From Candidatus Enterococcus moelleringii (GTDB lineage Bacteria > Bacillota > Bacilli > Lactobacillales > Enterococcaceae), in contig NZ_JAFREM010000021.1 in NCBI RefSeq assembly GCF_017377575.1, forward strand, positions 1 through 64,000: a stretch of DNA of 64,000 bases, read 5' to 3'. This document shows, piece by piece, positions 45,355-55,245 of this stretch. Made by a program: the position numbers and the translations under genes. The notes under the pieces were generated by a model. That model saw only the letters and a list, made by a program, of their open reading frames with translations. It made no database searches and was not told the DNA's origin. Position 1 is the first letter of the stretch; each line of letters begins with the position of its first letter.

Positions 45355-46635
45355 TTAATCCTCCTTGTTGTACACCAGTTTGCCGTCCACGAAGGTGAAC
45401 ATCGTATGACCTTTCACTGGCCATCCTGTAAATGGTGTGTTAACACCCATTGAAGCAAATTGCTTGTCGTCAATTTTTTCTTCTGTATCTAAATCGAATA
45501 CTGCGACATCAGCTGGTGCGCCAATGTTCAATGTTCCAGCATTTAGACCGAAAATTTCAGCTGGCTTCACGGCCATCCAGTCGATGACTTGTTCTAAAGT
45601 GAAGCGGCCTGTTTCTACAAAGTGCGTGTAGATTAGTTGGAAGGCTGTTTCGCTGCCAACAATTCCGAATGGTGATTTCAAGAATGTTTGGTCTTTTTCT
45701 TCTAAGCCATGCGGTGCATGGTCAGTTGCGATGCAGTCGATGGTGCCGTCCATCAATCCTTCGATCAATGCATCACGGTCTTCTTTAGCACGTAATGGCG
45801 GGTTCATTTTCCAGAAGCCGTTATCTTCCGGAATATCTTCGTCCATTAAGATCAAGTGGTGAGGTGAAACTTCAGCTGTTACATGAACGCCGGCTTTTTT
45901 CGCGTCACGAATTACGCGAACACTTTCTTTTGTTGATACGTGGCAGACATGGTAATGCGCGCCAGTTTCTTCGGCTAAGATTACGTCGCGGGCAATTTGA
46001 GAAGATTCAGTAGCACTCATGATACCTGGCAAGCCTAGTTTTTCACTGACTTCGCCGGTGTGCATTACGCCGCCGAATAATAGAGAGTCGTCTTCAGTAT
46101 GAGCGACTAAAGCCATTCCTTGTTTTGCGGCTTCTTTCATTGCTAAGTACATGGTTCCTGCAGTTTGTACGCCCACGCCATCGTTAGTAAAGGCGAATGC
46201 GCCCGCTGCTTTCAATCCAGCTTGGTCAGTTAAAACTTCGCTGCGCAAGCCTTCAGTAATTGGTGCGTATTGCAATACTTTAACTACAGCATCACGTTTG
46301 ATGATATCAAGAACGTTTTGGAATTTTTCCACTGTATCTGGGGTAGGATCAAGATTAGGCATGGCACAAACGGTAGTAAAACCGCCACGAGCAGCTGCTT
46401 GACTTCCTGTTTTGATGGTTTCTTTGTAAGTGAAGCCTGGTTCCCGCAAGTGAACGTGAACATCCACTAAGCCGGGTGTGACCAATTGGCCTTTTGCATC
46501 GTAAACTTCGTCAAATTCTAGGTTTGAAAAATCTTTACCGATTCCAGCGATTACGCCGTCTTCCAACCAAACATCTGCTTCTATTAATTGATTGCCTTTT
46601 CCAGCAATTTTACCGTTTTTAATAAGTACCTTCAT
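45355..46635 (-). CDS. pyrC: Dihydroorotase
   Basis: A 426-aa zinc amidohydrolase of the class I (PyrC/multifunctional) type: [20 protein letters not shown] (metal His pair), the ATDHAPH motif at about residue 305. Preceded by a 198-nt gap that carries a diverged copy of the intergenic repeat, so it is less tightly coupled to pyrB than the other genes are to each other. Confidence 0.96.
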   Translation of the reverse strand: MKVLIKNGKIAGKGNQLIEADVWLEDGVIAGIGKDFSNLEFDEVYDAKGQLVTPGLVDVHVHLREPGFTYKETIKTGSQAAARGGFTTVCAMPNLDPTPDTVEKFQNVLDIIKRDAVVKVLQYAPITEGLRSEVLTDQAGLKAAGAFAFTNDGVGVQTAGTMYLAMKEAAKQGMALVAHTEDDSLLFGGVMHTGEVSEKLGLPGIMSATESSQIARDVILAEETGAHYHVCHVSTKESVRVIRDAKKAGVHVTAEVSPHHLILMDEDIPEDNGFWKMNPPLRAKEDRDALIEGLMDGTIDCIATDHAPHGLEEKDQTFLKSPFGIVGSETAFQLIYTHFVETGRFTLEQVIDWMAVKPAEIFGLNAGTLNIGAPADVAVFDLDTEEKIDDKQFASMGVNTPFTGWPVKGHTMFTFVDGKLVYNKED

Positions 46636-46660
46636 CTTAATCTCTCCTTGTTCGTTTTAG

Positions 46661-46803
46661 TGGAATAATTTTTCTTTGGGAAAAATTAGTTCGATTCTCA
46701 CGCCGTATACCATCCAACTACACTGTACGATTCCTGTTTTAGTGTTCCGGTTCTTTTAGTTTGCTTCTATTGTAAGTAGAACTGTGAAAAGTTGGACTGG
46801 CAG
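46661..46803. repeat. Diverged copy of the 17.7-kb intergenic repeat, inside the pyr operon
   Basis: Shares with the 157-bp tandem repeat, in the same order and orientation: a hairpin TAATTTTTC / GAAAAATTA, the block CGTATACCATC (CGCATACCATC there) and GAACTGTGAAAAGTTGGACTGGCAG-type sequence (ACTGCGAAAAGT and ACTGGCAG there). It lies in the pyrB-pyrC gap. Confidence 0.65.
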
Positions 46804-46833
46804 TCCTAATTTCTTATCTCCCATAAAGTGTTA

Positions 46834-47760
46834 CTAAGCGACACCATTCAAAATGGCTTCCAAAATCGCCATCCGGACGAACACGCCATTACTCATTTGT
46901 TCGACGATTCGTGATTGATAGCTTTCGACTAATGAGTCAGCGATTTCTACGTCGCGGTTGACTGGGGCTGGGTGCATAATGATGGCTTTATCCTTCATAC
47001 GTTTCGCCCGTTCAATTGTCAAGCCGTATTCTTGATGGTAGCCTTCTTTAGAGAAGCTTTCGTTGCCGTCGTGGCGTTCGTGTTGTACCCGCAGCAGCAT
47101 GATTACATCTACTTGGTCGACTAGTTCATCCAACGGACGATATTCGCCGTACACATCAAAGCTGTGGTCGTACCATTGTTCAGGACCAGAGAAGAAAACT
47201 TCTGCCCGCAAACGATTCAGCATTTGCATGTTGGATTTCGCTACCCGCGAGTGAGTAATGTCGCCCACGATCGCTACCTTCAAGCCTTCAAAGTGTCCGA
47301 ACTCTTCATAAATAGTCATCAGATCAAGCAAACATTGCGTTGGATGCTGGCCGCTGCCGTCGCCGCCGTTGATGATCGAGCAGTGAACCGTCCGGCTTTG
47401 GATCAATTCGTCGTAGTAATTTTCGTCGCCGTGGCGGATGACACACACGTCCACACCGATAGCCGACATGGTTAATACAGTGTCGTACAAGGTTTCACCC
47501 TTTTGCACTGAGCTGGTTCTAGAATCAAAATCAATCACATCCAACCCCATTTTCTTCTCAGCAACCTCGAAGCTTTTGTGCGTTCGGGTGCTGTTTTCAA
47601 AAAAGAGATTTGCAGCAAAGTATTGAGGCTTTTCCGGTGTCCACTTGGCACCGTTCTTGAATTGCTGTCCTCGGGTAATAAGTCCCATAACTTCCTGATC
47701 GGATAAGGCTTCAACTGTCAACAAATGCTTCAAACTAATTTTTTCAGATTGGATGATCAT
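46834..47760 (-). CDS. pyrB: Aspartate carbamoyltransferase catalytic subunit
   Basis: A 308-aa enzyme. The carbamoyl phosphate motif is [13 protein letters not shown]; the aspartate side has [11 protein letters not shown] near the C-terminus and the HPTQCLLD stretch lies in the centre. No pyrI is present, as expected for Firmicutes. AGGAGG lies 7 nt before the ATG. 12 nt after pyrP. Confidence 0.96.
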   Translation of the reverse strand: MIIQSEKISLKHLLTVEALSDQEVMGLITRGQQFKNGAKWTPEKPQYFAANLFFENSTRTHKSFEVAEKKMGLDVIDFDSRTSSVQKGETLYDTVLTMSAIGVDVCVIRHGDENYYDELIQSRTVHCSIINGGDGSGQHPTQCLLDLMTIYEEFGHFEGLKVAIVGDITHSRVAKSNMQMLNRLRAEVFFSGPEQWYDHSFDVYGEYRPLDELVDQVDVIMLLRVQHERHDGNESFSKEGYHQEYGLTIERAKRMKDKAIIMHPAPVNRDVEIADSLVESYQSRIVEQMSNGVFVRMAILEAILNGVA

Positions 47761-47772
47761 GATATTTCCTCC

Positions 47773-49044
47773 TTATTTTTCGCTGCGTGCTTTCTCAGGT
47801 AAAATCAAATTTAAGATAATGCCCAGTACCGTTGCTAGGGCCATTGAAGATAAAGTAAATGTGCCTGCTTGGAAGACCAAACCGCCGATGCCGATTACTA
47901 AGATCGTTGATGCGATCAACAGGTTTTTCTTCCGGTCAAAATCTATTTGGTTCTCAATCAGGATTTTCAGTCCGCTGGCAGCAATTACCCCAAACAGGAT
48001 AAAGCTGATCCCAGAGATAACCGGTCCTGGAATACTCAAGATTAAAGCACTCAGCTTTCCGACAAATCCTAAGGCGATGGCGAAGAATGCTGCTCCACCG
48101 ATAACGAACACACTGTGTACGCGAGTGATGGCTAGTACGCCGATGTTCTCGCCGTAGCTGGTTACTGGCGGACCTCCCACAAGTCCAGCGACGATTTGTG
48201 CTAAGCCATCTCCCAATAACGTGTGATCCAAGCCTGGATCGTCGAAAAAGTTGCGTTTGGTTAATTTGTTCAATACCATCAAGTGTCCGATGTGCTCAGT
48301 CATTGTTACAAAAGCAATCGGCGCCATGGTGGTAATCGCGTTAACATATAATTTCGGTTGATACGTAGCAAATGGTACTTGGAAAGCTGGTAAAGCGAAC
48401 CAATGGGCATCAATAATCGGCTGATAGTCGATGATGCCAAACAGCATCGCTGTGATATAGCCGCAAACAATTCCCAGTAAAATCGGAATCAAGCCCAGAA
48501 AGCCTGAGAAAAACATGTTGAAGAAAATCGTTAATCCCAAGGTGATCAAAGCCACCAGCACATACTTAAAGTCATACACGTTGTTGTTGTACATCGCGTT
48601 CGTCGCGGCATTGGCTGCCAGTCCTAACCCGATAACCATTACAACAGGTCCCACAACAATTGGCGGTAAAATTTTATCTAACCAGCCAGATCCGATCTTG
48701 CGAATCAAGAAAGATACGATCAGGTAGACCAACCCGCAGGTCATTGCCCCCTGAGCCACAGCCGGATACCCATCCGACTTCATCAACAATTGCATCGCCG
48801 CGATAAAAGCAAAGCTGCTGCCTAGATACGCCGGAATTTTCCCTTTCGTGACCGTCAGATAAACCAACGTCCCTAACCCCGAACTCACCAGCGCAATACT
48901 TGGGTTGATTCCCACCATAATCGGAACCAGCACCGTTGCGCCAAACATCGTAAACAGATGTTGAATACTTAATCCTACCCAATGTCCTAACTTAGGACGA
49001 TCCTTGATGTCTAATACTACATCGTCGTTGTGAAACTCTTGCAT
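47773..49044 (-). CDS. pyrP: Uracil permease
   Basis: A 423-aa NCS2/UraA-type permease with about 12 to 14 membrane segments; GLSIQHLFTMFGATVLVPIMVGI (in pieces LSIQHLFTMFGAT and VLVPIMVG) and NTTFSQN-type GGPPVTSYGENIGVLAITRV are diagnostic of uracil permeases. It follows pyrR by 7 nt and shares its PyrR-controlled leader. Confidence 0.95.
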   Translation of the reverse strand: MQEFHNDDVVLDIKDRPKLGHWVGLSIQHLFTMFGATVLVPIMVGINPSIALVSSGLGTLVYLTVTKGKIPAYLGSSFAFIAAMQLLMKSDGYPAVAQGAMTCGLVYLIVSFLIRKIGSGWLDKILPPIVVGPVVMVIGLGLAANAATNAMYNNNVYDFKYVLVALITLGLTIFFNMFFSGFLGLIPILLGIVCGYITAMLFGIIDYQPIIDAHWFALPAFQVPFATYQPKLYVNAITTMAPIAFVTMTEHIGHLMVLNKLTKRNFFDDPGLDHTLLGDGLAQIVAGLVGGPPVTSYGENIGVLAITRVHSVFVIGGAAFFAIALGFVGKLSALILSIPGPVISGISFILFGVIAASGLKILIENQIDFDRKKNLLIASTILVIGIGGLVFQAGTFTLSSMALATVLGIILNLILPEKARSEK

Positions 49045-49051
49045 TTGTCTT

Positions 49052-49760
<709 letters not shown>

Positions 49761-49782
49761 TTTAGTTTTTCTTGCTGGGAAT

Positions 49783-49811
49783 ACTATACCGCTCTTTGAG
49801 ACAGAAATCAA
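49783..49811 (-). promoter_or_regulatory. Promoter of the pyr operon
   Basis: Minus strand TTGATT (49806-49811), 17-nt spacer, TATAGT (49783-49788). Its -35 box overlaps the last codons of rluD. Confidence 0.75.
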
Positions 49812-50716
49812 TCTTTTTCTTGCAGCTGCTTCAAAGTTTTTTGAAAAATTTCAGGTAATGGTGCTTCAAAGACTAAATTCTCGCCAGTTTTCGGATGAGT
49901 GAAGCCCAACATCTTTGCGTGCAAGAATTGTCCGTTACCTTTTAGAGTCTTTTTCGGTCCATACAATGGATCACCAGCAACCGGGTAATTAATGTATTGC
50001 ATGTGCACCCGAATTTGGTGGGTCCGACCGGTTTCCAATTGCAGCTCAATCAAAGTAAAGTTCTCATAGCGCTGCAGCACTTGGAAATGAGTCACGGCAG
50101 GTTTGCCGCCTTCGACTACTGCCTGCATCTTGCGATCGACCTTGGAACGACCAATCGGTGCTTCGATCCGGCCTTTTTCGTGAGGAATTTCCCCATGAAC
50201 TAACGCTACATATTTGCGCAATGAAGTCTTGTCTTTCAGTTGTTCGGCCAACGCTTCGTGAGCTTGGTCATTTTTTGCTACCATTAATAAGCCGGATGTA
50301 TCCTTGTCAATCCGGTGAACGATCCCCGGACGAACGACATCATTAATAGTAGATAAATTTTTAATCTGATGAAGCAAGCCGTTCACCAATGTACCATTCG
50401 GATGTCCAGCAGATGGATGTACCACCATTCCTTGCGGCTTATTCACTACAACGACATCGTCATCTTCGTACACAATATCCAGTTGTAAATCCTCCGGCAA
50501 AAGCTCCAGCTCTTCCGGCTCCGGCACACGAATAAAAATCTTGTCTCCTTGACTGACTTTATAATTCGACTTAATTGGTTGGCCGTCGATGGACACTTGA
50601 CCGTCTTTGATCCATTGCTGAATCTGTGAACGGGAATGATTCTTCAACCGCTCATTTAATACCTTATCAATTCGCCCAGTTTCCTCGCGAACAATTACTT
50701 CAATTTCATTTTCCAT
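49808..50716 (-). CDS. rluD: RluD-family 23S rRNA pseudouridine synthase
   Basis: A 302-aa protein with an N-terminal S4 domain (GRIDKVLNERLKNHSRSQIQQWI) and the catalytic domain with HRIDKDTSGLLMVAK (catalytic Asp). It modifies large-subunit rRNA. I take ATG 50716, which overlaps the lspA end by 11 nt, rather than an upstream ATG at 50734 without a site. Confidence 0.93.
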   Translation of the reverse strand: MENEIEVIVREETGRIDKVLNERLKNHSRSQIQQWIKDGQVSIDGQPIKSNYKVSQGDKIFIRVPEPEELELLPEDLQLDIVYEDDDVVVVNKPQGMVVHPSAGHPNGTLVNGLLHQIKNLSTINDVVRPGIVHRIDKDTSGLLMVAKNDQAHEALAEQLKDKTSLRKYVALVHGEIPHEKGRIEAPIGRSKVDRKMQAVVEGGKPAVTHFQVLQRYENFTLIELQLETGRTHQIRVHMQYINYPVAGDPLYGPKKTLKGNGQFLHAKMLGFTHPKTGENLVFEAPLPEIFQKTLKQLQEKD

Positions 50717-51194
50717 GCTTTTTATCTCTCTCATCTAATAAAATGTAAATAAAGATCATCGCTACACCGATCACCAACGCCATATCCGCAATATTGAATA
50801 TCGGAAAGTTGATAAAGTCTAGTTGAAACATATCGACCACGTATCCTAAGCGCAGACGATCGATGAAATTCCCTACTGCTCCTGCCAAAAACAAACTCAA
50901 ACCAATGGTCAGCCACTTGCTGTCGTGAAGATGCTTGGACAAATAATAAATCCCAGCAACCACCGCCGCAATGGTAATGATAATGAAGAAAACTCGTTGA
51001 CCCTCCAGCAAGCTAAACGCTCCGCCGGTATTATGAATGTAGGTCAAAGACAAAACCTTGGGAATCACTTCCTGCATGTCTCCCAAATTAAAATTTCCCA
51101 CAATCCAAAGCTTCAACCATTGATCCGCGCCAATGATGACAGCACTCAAAATTAAATATACAGCTAACAATAAACTACTCCTCTTTCTGAACAT
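50706..51194 (-). CDS. lspA: Lipoprotein signal peptidase (signal peptidase II)
   Basis: A 162-aa membrane aspartyl protease with four membrane segments. The catalytic Asp residues sit in GAVGNFIDRLRLG and FPIFNIADMALVIG. It cleaves signal peptides of diacylated prolipoproteins. Overlaps rluD and, by 20 nt, the CBS-domain gene. Confidence 0.96.
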   Translation of the reverse strand: MFRKRSSLLLAVYLILSAVIIGADQWLKLWIVGNFNLGDMQEVIPKVLSLTYIHNTGGAFSLLEGQRVFFIIITIAAVVAGIYYLSKHLHDSKWLTIGLSLFLAGAVGNFIDRLRLGYVVDMFQLDFINFPIFNIADMALVIGVAMIFIYILLDERDKKHGK

Positions 51195-51873
51195 AAATAT
51201 CCCGCGGTCGAATAATCCCTAGCAAATTGCCGTCAGGATCGCCATCTTTGGTAATCAAGACCGCTTCTAAGGTAGTCTGCGCCCGGAACATCTCTTCCAC
51301 CTCAGCCACCTTAGTCTCCGCATCGACAAAATGGAAGTTGGTACTCTTGCCATTGGACTGAAGCAAATCCTCCGCCTTCTTGCCCTCCAAATTAACCGGA
51401 CCTTCTAAACTAGCTTGCGCAAAGAACAAACCAATCGTCCGCAACGTCACTAAGCCCTTGAACTCTCCCCGATGATAGACCGGGAATTGCGAGAAACGTT
51501 TTTCCGCCACAATCTCCATAATACTACGTAAAGGCAAGTTCTGTTCAAAGCCAGTCACCTTTTTACCAAATCTTGGCAAAACCTTTTCCGGCCGAATCAA
51601 TACTTCTTCAATCTCCGCAATCCGCTTCACTGCCCAATCATTAGGCTCCGCAATTACAAAGTCATCCGCAATCTGATCATGCACAATCGCATTGCGCAGC
51701 TGCGCCAGCTGCAGCAAATCATTTTCATTATTGCCCACCAAAACACCTTTACGCTTAGACAGACGACGAACCATCTCACTAAAGCCCATGTTGGCAGGAT
51801 TATTTAATTGATTCCTTAATTCCTTCTCAATTCGGTTAAATGTACTAAGAAATTCCTCAGCTCTCTCGCCCAT
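51175..51873 (-). CDS. CBS domain-containing protein
   Basis: A 232-aa protein. The N-terminal half is helical (LRNAIVHDQIADDFVIAEP, resembling an HEPN/RiboL-PSP-like or YheU-type segment found in these CBS proteins); a CBS pair follows at about 105-225 (IVAEKRFSQFPVYHRGEFKGLVTLRTI; LEAVLITKDGDPDGNLLGIIRPRDI, each in pieces). Probably a nucleotide-sensing regulator. First gene of the lspA-rluD group. Confidence 0.78.
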   Translation of the reverse strand: MGERAEEFLSTFNRIEKELRNQLNNPANMGFSEMVRRLSKRKGVLVGNNENDLLQLAQLRNAIVHDQIADDFVIAEPNDWAVKRIAEIEEVLIRPEKVLPRFGKKVTGFEQNLPLRSIMEIVAEKRFSQFPVYHRGEFKGLVTLRTIGLFFAQASLEGPVNLEGKKAEDLLQSNGKSTNFHFVDAETKVAEVEEMFRAQTTLEAVLITKDGDPDGNLLGIIRPRDIYVQKEE

Positions 51874-51942
51874 AAATGCGCTCCTTTTTCGTTACTATTC
51901 ACAGTATAGTAAAAATGAAGGTATAAAGAAAGCAGGAACGAC

Positions 51943-51973
51943 GAAAAACTCGGCAAATTTGGGTTTGCCGAGT
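51943..51973 (-). terminator. Terminator after the 62-aa gene
   Basis: ACTCGGCAAA (51948-51957) / TTTGCCGAGT (51964-51973); T5 follows on the minus strand. A close relative of this stem ends the DUF1643 gene at the other side of the island. Confidence 0.8.
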
Positions 51974-51996
51974 AAGTGGAGCGGATAATTGAAGTA

Positions 51997-52185
51997 TCAC
52001 CATAGCTTTTTAACGATGTCCCTCTCTGGAATGTGCTTATACAAGCAATTTTCATCCTCAACGTAAATGTCATAAGAGTGGTAATTATGTTCAAGAGCTC
52101 CCCCGTAATCTGCAAATTCGATAACTCCGTGGAGAGTTTTGTTTTGGAATTGGAATAAGACAATATCGTTTATTTGATACATCAT
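51997..52185 (-). CDS. Small hypothetical protein, 62 aa
   Basis: Acidic soluble protein, MMYQINDIVLFQFQNKTLHG at the start and CLYKHIPERDIVKKLW at the end; the layout (IVLFQFQNKTLHGVIEF) suggests a small SH3/Tudor-like beta-barrel as in DUF-type binding modules. AGGAGG lies 14 nt before the ATG pair, longer than usual, so the start is uncertain. It lies at the edge of the AT-rich island, in the same direction. Confidence 0.5.
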   Translation of the reverse strand: MMYQINDIVLFQFQNKTLHGVIEFADYGGALEHNYHSYDIYVEDENCLYKHIPERDIVKKLW

Positions 52186-52280
52186 GAAAGATAGTTAAAC
52201 CTCCTAAAAATTAGATCAGATCACTACACATTAGATTTTATTGCTAGAAAAATCACAGAAATTTCAATAATGAGTCTTAA

Positions 52281-54536
52281 TCAGCCCAAGTATTCAATCT
52301 GTAGATTTTTTCTATTTATTGGAATACCTGATTGTTCATATTTGTAGTAGAACATTATCGTTTTATCTAATTCGTGTGTGGATATAATAATTTGATTATC
52401 AGCAAATTCTTGCGTTAATAAATCTACAAAGGAATGCGCACTTAAATCATCAATAGATTGTAACGGATCATCTATCATGAATAATCTTATACCCTTGTTG
52501 GACAAGTATGTTTTTTGCACTGCTAATAGGATTGATATCATTAATCCATTTAATTGTCCTGCACTTAACATATTAACAATGTCATGTGTTAATGTACCAG
52601 AAACGAATTCAATCCTTCTATTATCTATTTTAGCTTCAATACCAAGCCCCATAGGAGATGTTTGCATAATTCTACCACTAATAATAAAAAGAGGAATTTT
52701 GATGTCTTCTAAGAAGTCAGAATTATATTTTTCAATGGATTTCTTATAAACACTACTCAGTTGTTCTATCTCGTGAATTTTATTATCAATCTTCTCATTG
52801 TATAACTTCTTTTTGTCTTCTAAATCTTGCTTAATTAATTCCTGGTCGTGTTTCAGTCGCTTACTTTTACTATTTAAAGTATAAACTAAATAAGCTTTTT
52901 TTTCTTGAATATCAGCTAGTGTAATCATAGGAGTTTCATCATTAAAGTATTGATGTGAGATACTTTCATACTTAACTAAATCAGTAGCGCTTATACTTGT
53001 AGAAATAGGCTGTAATCCTCGACGAATTCTTTCTAATAATAAGTTATAGTTATTATCAAAAGAGTTGTCTGTGTTCATAAAAAAGTTGTATAACTTTTGA
53101 TCTTTTAATGTATTTTCTAGTTTTTGAGGGTCTATTTCAAACAGACCCTCAAACTCTTCATAGTTTTTAATCAATGATTGATAATCCTTAAGATAGTCAT
53201 CAATTTCTTTAACAAATACTTCGTTCACAAACTGTTCTAAATTGTCTTCTATTTCTTGAATTTCTTCTGTTGTTTCTGACTGGTCATCATTTACATAGTT
53301 TGTTAAAATATCGTATAATTCAATTAGATTCTCATCGTCCTTGCCACAGTAAGGACAAACATTATTTTCCAAAAGATGCACAGCATCATGAATCTGTCTC
53401 AACTGGCTTCTTGCTTCATTCAATCTCTTTTTTTGAAGTGTGATTTCTGAAAGTTTGTTTTCTTTTTTGTGAATTTCCGCATTCAATTCATTTATTTTGT
53501 CAATGGATGCTCCAAAGGTTTTCTTAAATAACTCATTATCATATTTTGGACTTTTTTCTTCGATATATTTTTGTTTAATGATTTCAAATTGTTTTATTTG
53601 TATTAATTCTTCTTCTTTCAGCTTCAACTCTTTAATAGTTTTTTCGTGAAACAATGCACAGTAAAAATCTTTTTCATAAGAAACTAATTCTTCTAAAGTC
53701 TTATTATTTTTTTGTGCAATAAAATCACCTCTTAACTCAATAAAAGATTCTATCTGACTAATCTCGTCTAAATATTTTTTAACATCTGAAATTTCTACCA
53801 ACTCTTCATCAAAAGCACAATTAAGCTTTGGAAAAAGCTTTTGATATTTTGCTGATTGGACATTTTCTACATCATCTAACAATATTTTTTTATATTTTTC
53901 TATTTTTGTTGAGGACTCATTAATCAAGGTATCTAATCGTGAAACATATTGATCCTTTTTATTAAGTAATTCTTTTCTTAAATCGACCAAATACTTATTT
54001 TTATCTTTGTCTCTATCTGTTCCTACAATTGAACTAAACTTATCTTTGCGATCTTTGTAAGGTAACTTTAAAAAGTTCAAAGAATCACTCTGAGAAATAT
54101 ACATACCAATATTGAAAATACTATCCGTAATACCAAAAAAACCATATATTTCATCTTGTTTTTCAACTGTTTCAGTACTTCCGTCAGGAGACGTTAGCTC
54201 AATTAAGGTACTATCGTGATCCCAACAAAAAGTACGTGTTAGAATATACATTCCTTTGTCTCTTATTGCTATTTCAGCTGTAATAACTGTATTCTTATTT
54301 TTATCTTTAGCAACACTACTAAGAGATTCTCTTCCTCTATTGTATAATCCACTAAAAAAATGTCCTAGGTCTCCAGTCACTAACAGCTCGATTGCATCAA
54401 AAAAGGTGGTTTTTCCATAACCATTCGGACCATCAAGAATCGTAATATTTTGTTTAGATAAATCAAAGATAAGCGGCTGATTATACGGGATATTCCTTAA
54501 ATTGGATATTACCACTCTGTTTATTTTAAATTTCAT
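52281..54536 (-). CDS. SMC/Rad50-like ABC ATPase of an ABC-3C-type system
   Basis: A 751-aa ATPase. Walker A ILDGPNGYGKTTFF is at the N-terminus; a long coiled-coil region (about 190-620) is interrupted by a zinc-hook-like CPYCG at about residue 395; the signature LSAGQLNGLMISILLA, Walker B IRLFMIDDPLQSIDD and H-loop IIISTHELDK are at the C-terminus. This is the RecF/Rad50 arrangement. Start ATG at 54534-54536, with an alternative GTG 3 codons upstream. It overlaps the middle gene by 11 nt. Codon use is more AT-rich than in the flanks. Function in phage or plasmid defence is inferred. Confidence 0.8.
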   Translation of the reverse strand: MKFKINRVVISNLRNIPYNQPLIFDLSKQNITILDGPNGYGKTTFFDAIELLVTGDLGHFFSGLYNRGRESLSSVAKDKNKNTVITAEIAIRDKGMYILTRTFCWDHDSTLIELTSPDGSTETVEKQDEIYGFFGITDSIFNIGMYISQSDSLNFLKLPYKDRKDKFSSIVGTDRDKDKNKYLVDLRKELLNKKDQYVSRLDTLINESSTKIEKYKKILLDDVENVQSAKYQKLFPKLNCAFDEELVEISDVKKYLDEISQIESFIELRGDFIAQKNNKTLEELVSYEKDFYCALFHEKTIKELKLKEEELIQIKQFEIIKQKYIEEKSPKYDNELFKKTFGASIDKINELNAEIHKKENKLSEITLQKKRLNEARSQLRQIHDAVHLLENNVCPYCGKDDENLIELYDILTNYVNDDQSETTEEIQEIEDNLEQFVNEVFVKEIDDYLKDYQSLIKNYEEFEGLFEIDPQKLENTLKDQKLYNFFMNTDNSFDNNYNLLLERIRRGLQPISTSISATDLVKYESISHQYFNDETPMITLADIQEKKAYLVYTLNSKSKRLKHDQELIKQDLEDKKKLYNEKIDNKIHEIEQLSSVYKKSIEKYNSDFLEDIKIPLFIISGRIMQTSPMGLGIEAKIDNRRIEFVSGTLTHDIVNMLSAGQLNGLMISILLAVQKTYLSNKGIRLFMIDDPLQSIDDLSAHSFVDLLTQEFADNQIIISTHELDKTIMFYYKYEQSGIPINRKNLQIEYLG

Positions 54537-55245
54537 CTTGCTCACCTGCCATTATTTCATTAACCATATCATTTGCAATTTCTTCAGGAGTTATCTCACC
54601 GATCCATGAATCTAGTGATTCATTAAGAAACCTCATCTGTTCACCATTTTCTCTATGATCAATATCTTTGTTAACTCGATTTTGAACCGAGTTAAATGAA
54701 ATTTCCGCGAAATCTAGTTGAATAATTGGCAACTTTATAGCTAGTCTTGGGAGTAATTGTAATGATAAACTAATTCTATTGTTAAACAAATTTTCATTAT
54801 CCCAAAATCTCTTGGTGTGATTCATATTTTTTAATGCATTTTGTAAAAATAATAACTCATCATCAGTATATAGACAAACATACTTCTTGAACATAAACTC
54901 ATTCTCTTCAATACGAATGATAAACTTTTGTAAATCGTCTGTATGGTTCTCAATTTCTGAAATAAATACAACATAAGTGTCTTGAGGAATGTATTTGCTG
55001 AAATACTTATCAAAGAGTTTTTCAGCATTGCTAATCACCAATTCTGAGAAATCCGAATTATTTACTAACTCATTATTTGGAATTTTATTTTTTAATTCAA
55101 AGTCATATATCATGACTTTTCGTCCATCAAATATTTTATAGAATGCTACCAAATCCGAGGCGTCTTTTGGAAATTCTAACCACTCTCCATCTATCAAGGG
55201 AAAAGACTTTATCATACTTATAATTTTCGAAAATCTTTTACTCAC
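54526..55245 (-). CDS. Probable middle component of the ABC-3C-type system
   Basis: A 239-aa protein from GTG 55243-55245 (preceded by AGAGTGAT; longer frame to an ATG at 55272 without a site). Features: FPLIDGEWLEFPKDASDLVAFYKIFDGRKVMIYDFELKN (WLEF, VAFYKIFDGRKV) and a C-terminal region FAEISFNSVQNRVNKDIDHREN. It overlaps the third component by 8 nt and the ATPase by 11 nt, so the three are co-translated. I cannot assign a fold with confidence; the position and size match the small middle component of ABC-3C triads. Confidence 0.6.
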   Translation of the reverse strand: MSKRFSKIISMIKSFPLIDGEWLEFPKDASDLVAFYKIFDGRKVMIYDFELKNKIPNNELVNNSDFSELVISNAEKLFDKYFSKYIPQDTYVVFISEIENHTDDLQKFIIRIEENEFMFKKYVCLYTDDELLFLQNALKNMNHTKRFWDNENLFNNRISLSLQLLPRLAIKLPIIQLDFAEISFNSVQNRVNKDIDHRENGEQMRFLNESLDSWIGEITPEEIANDMVNEIMAGEQDEI

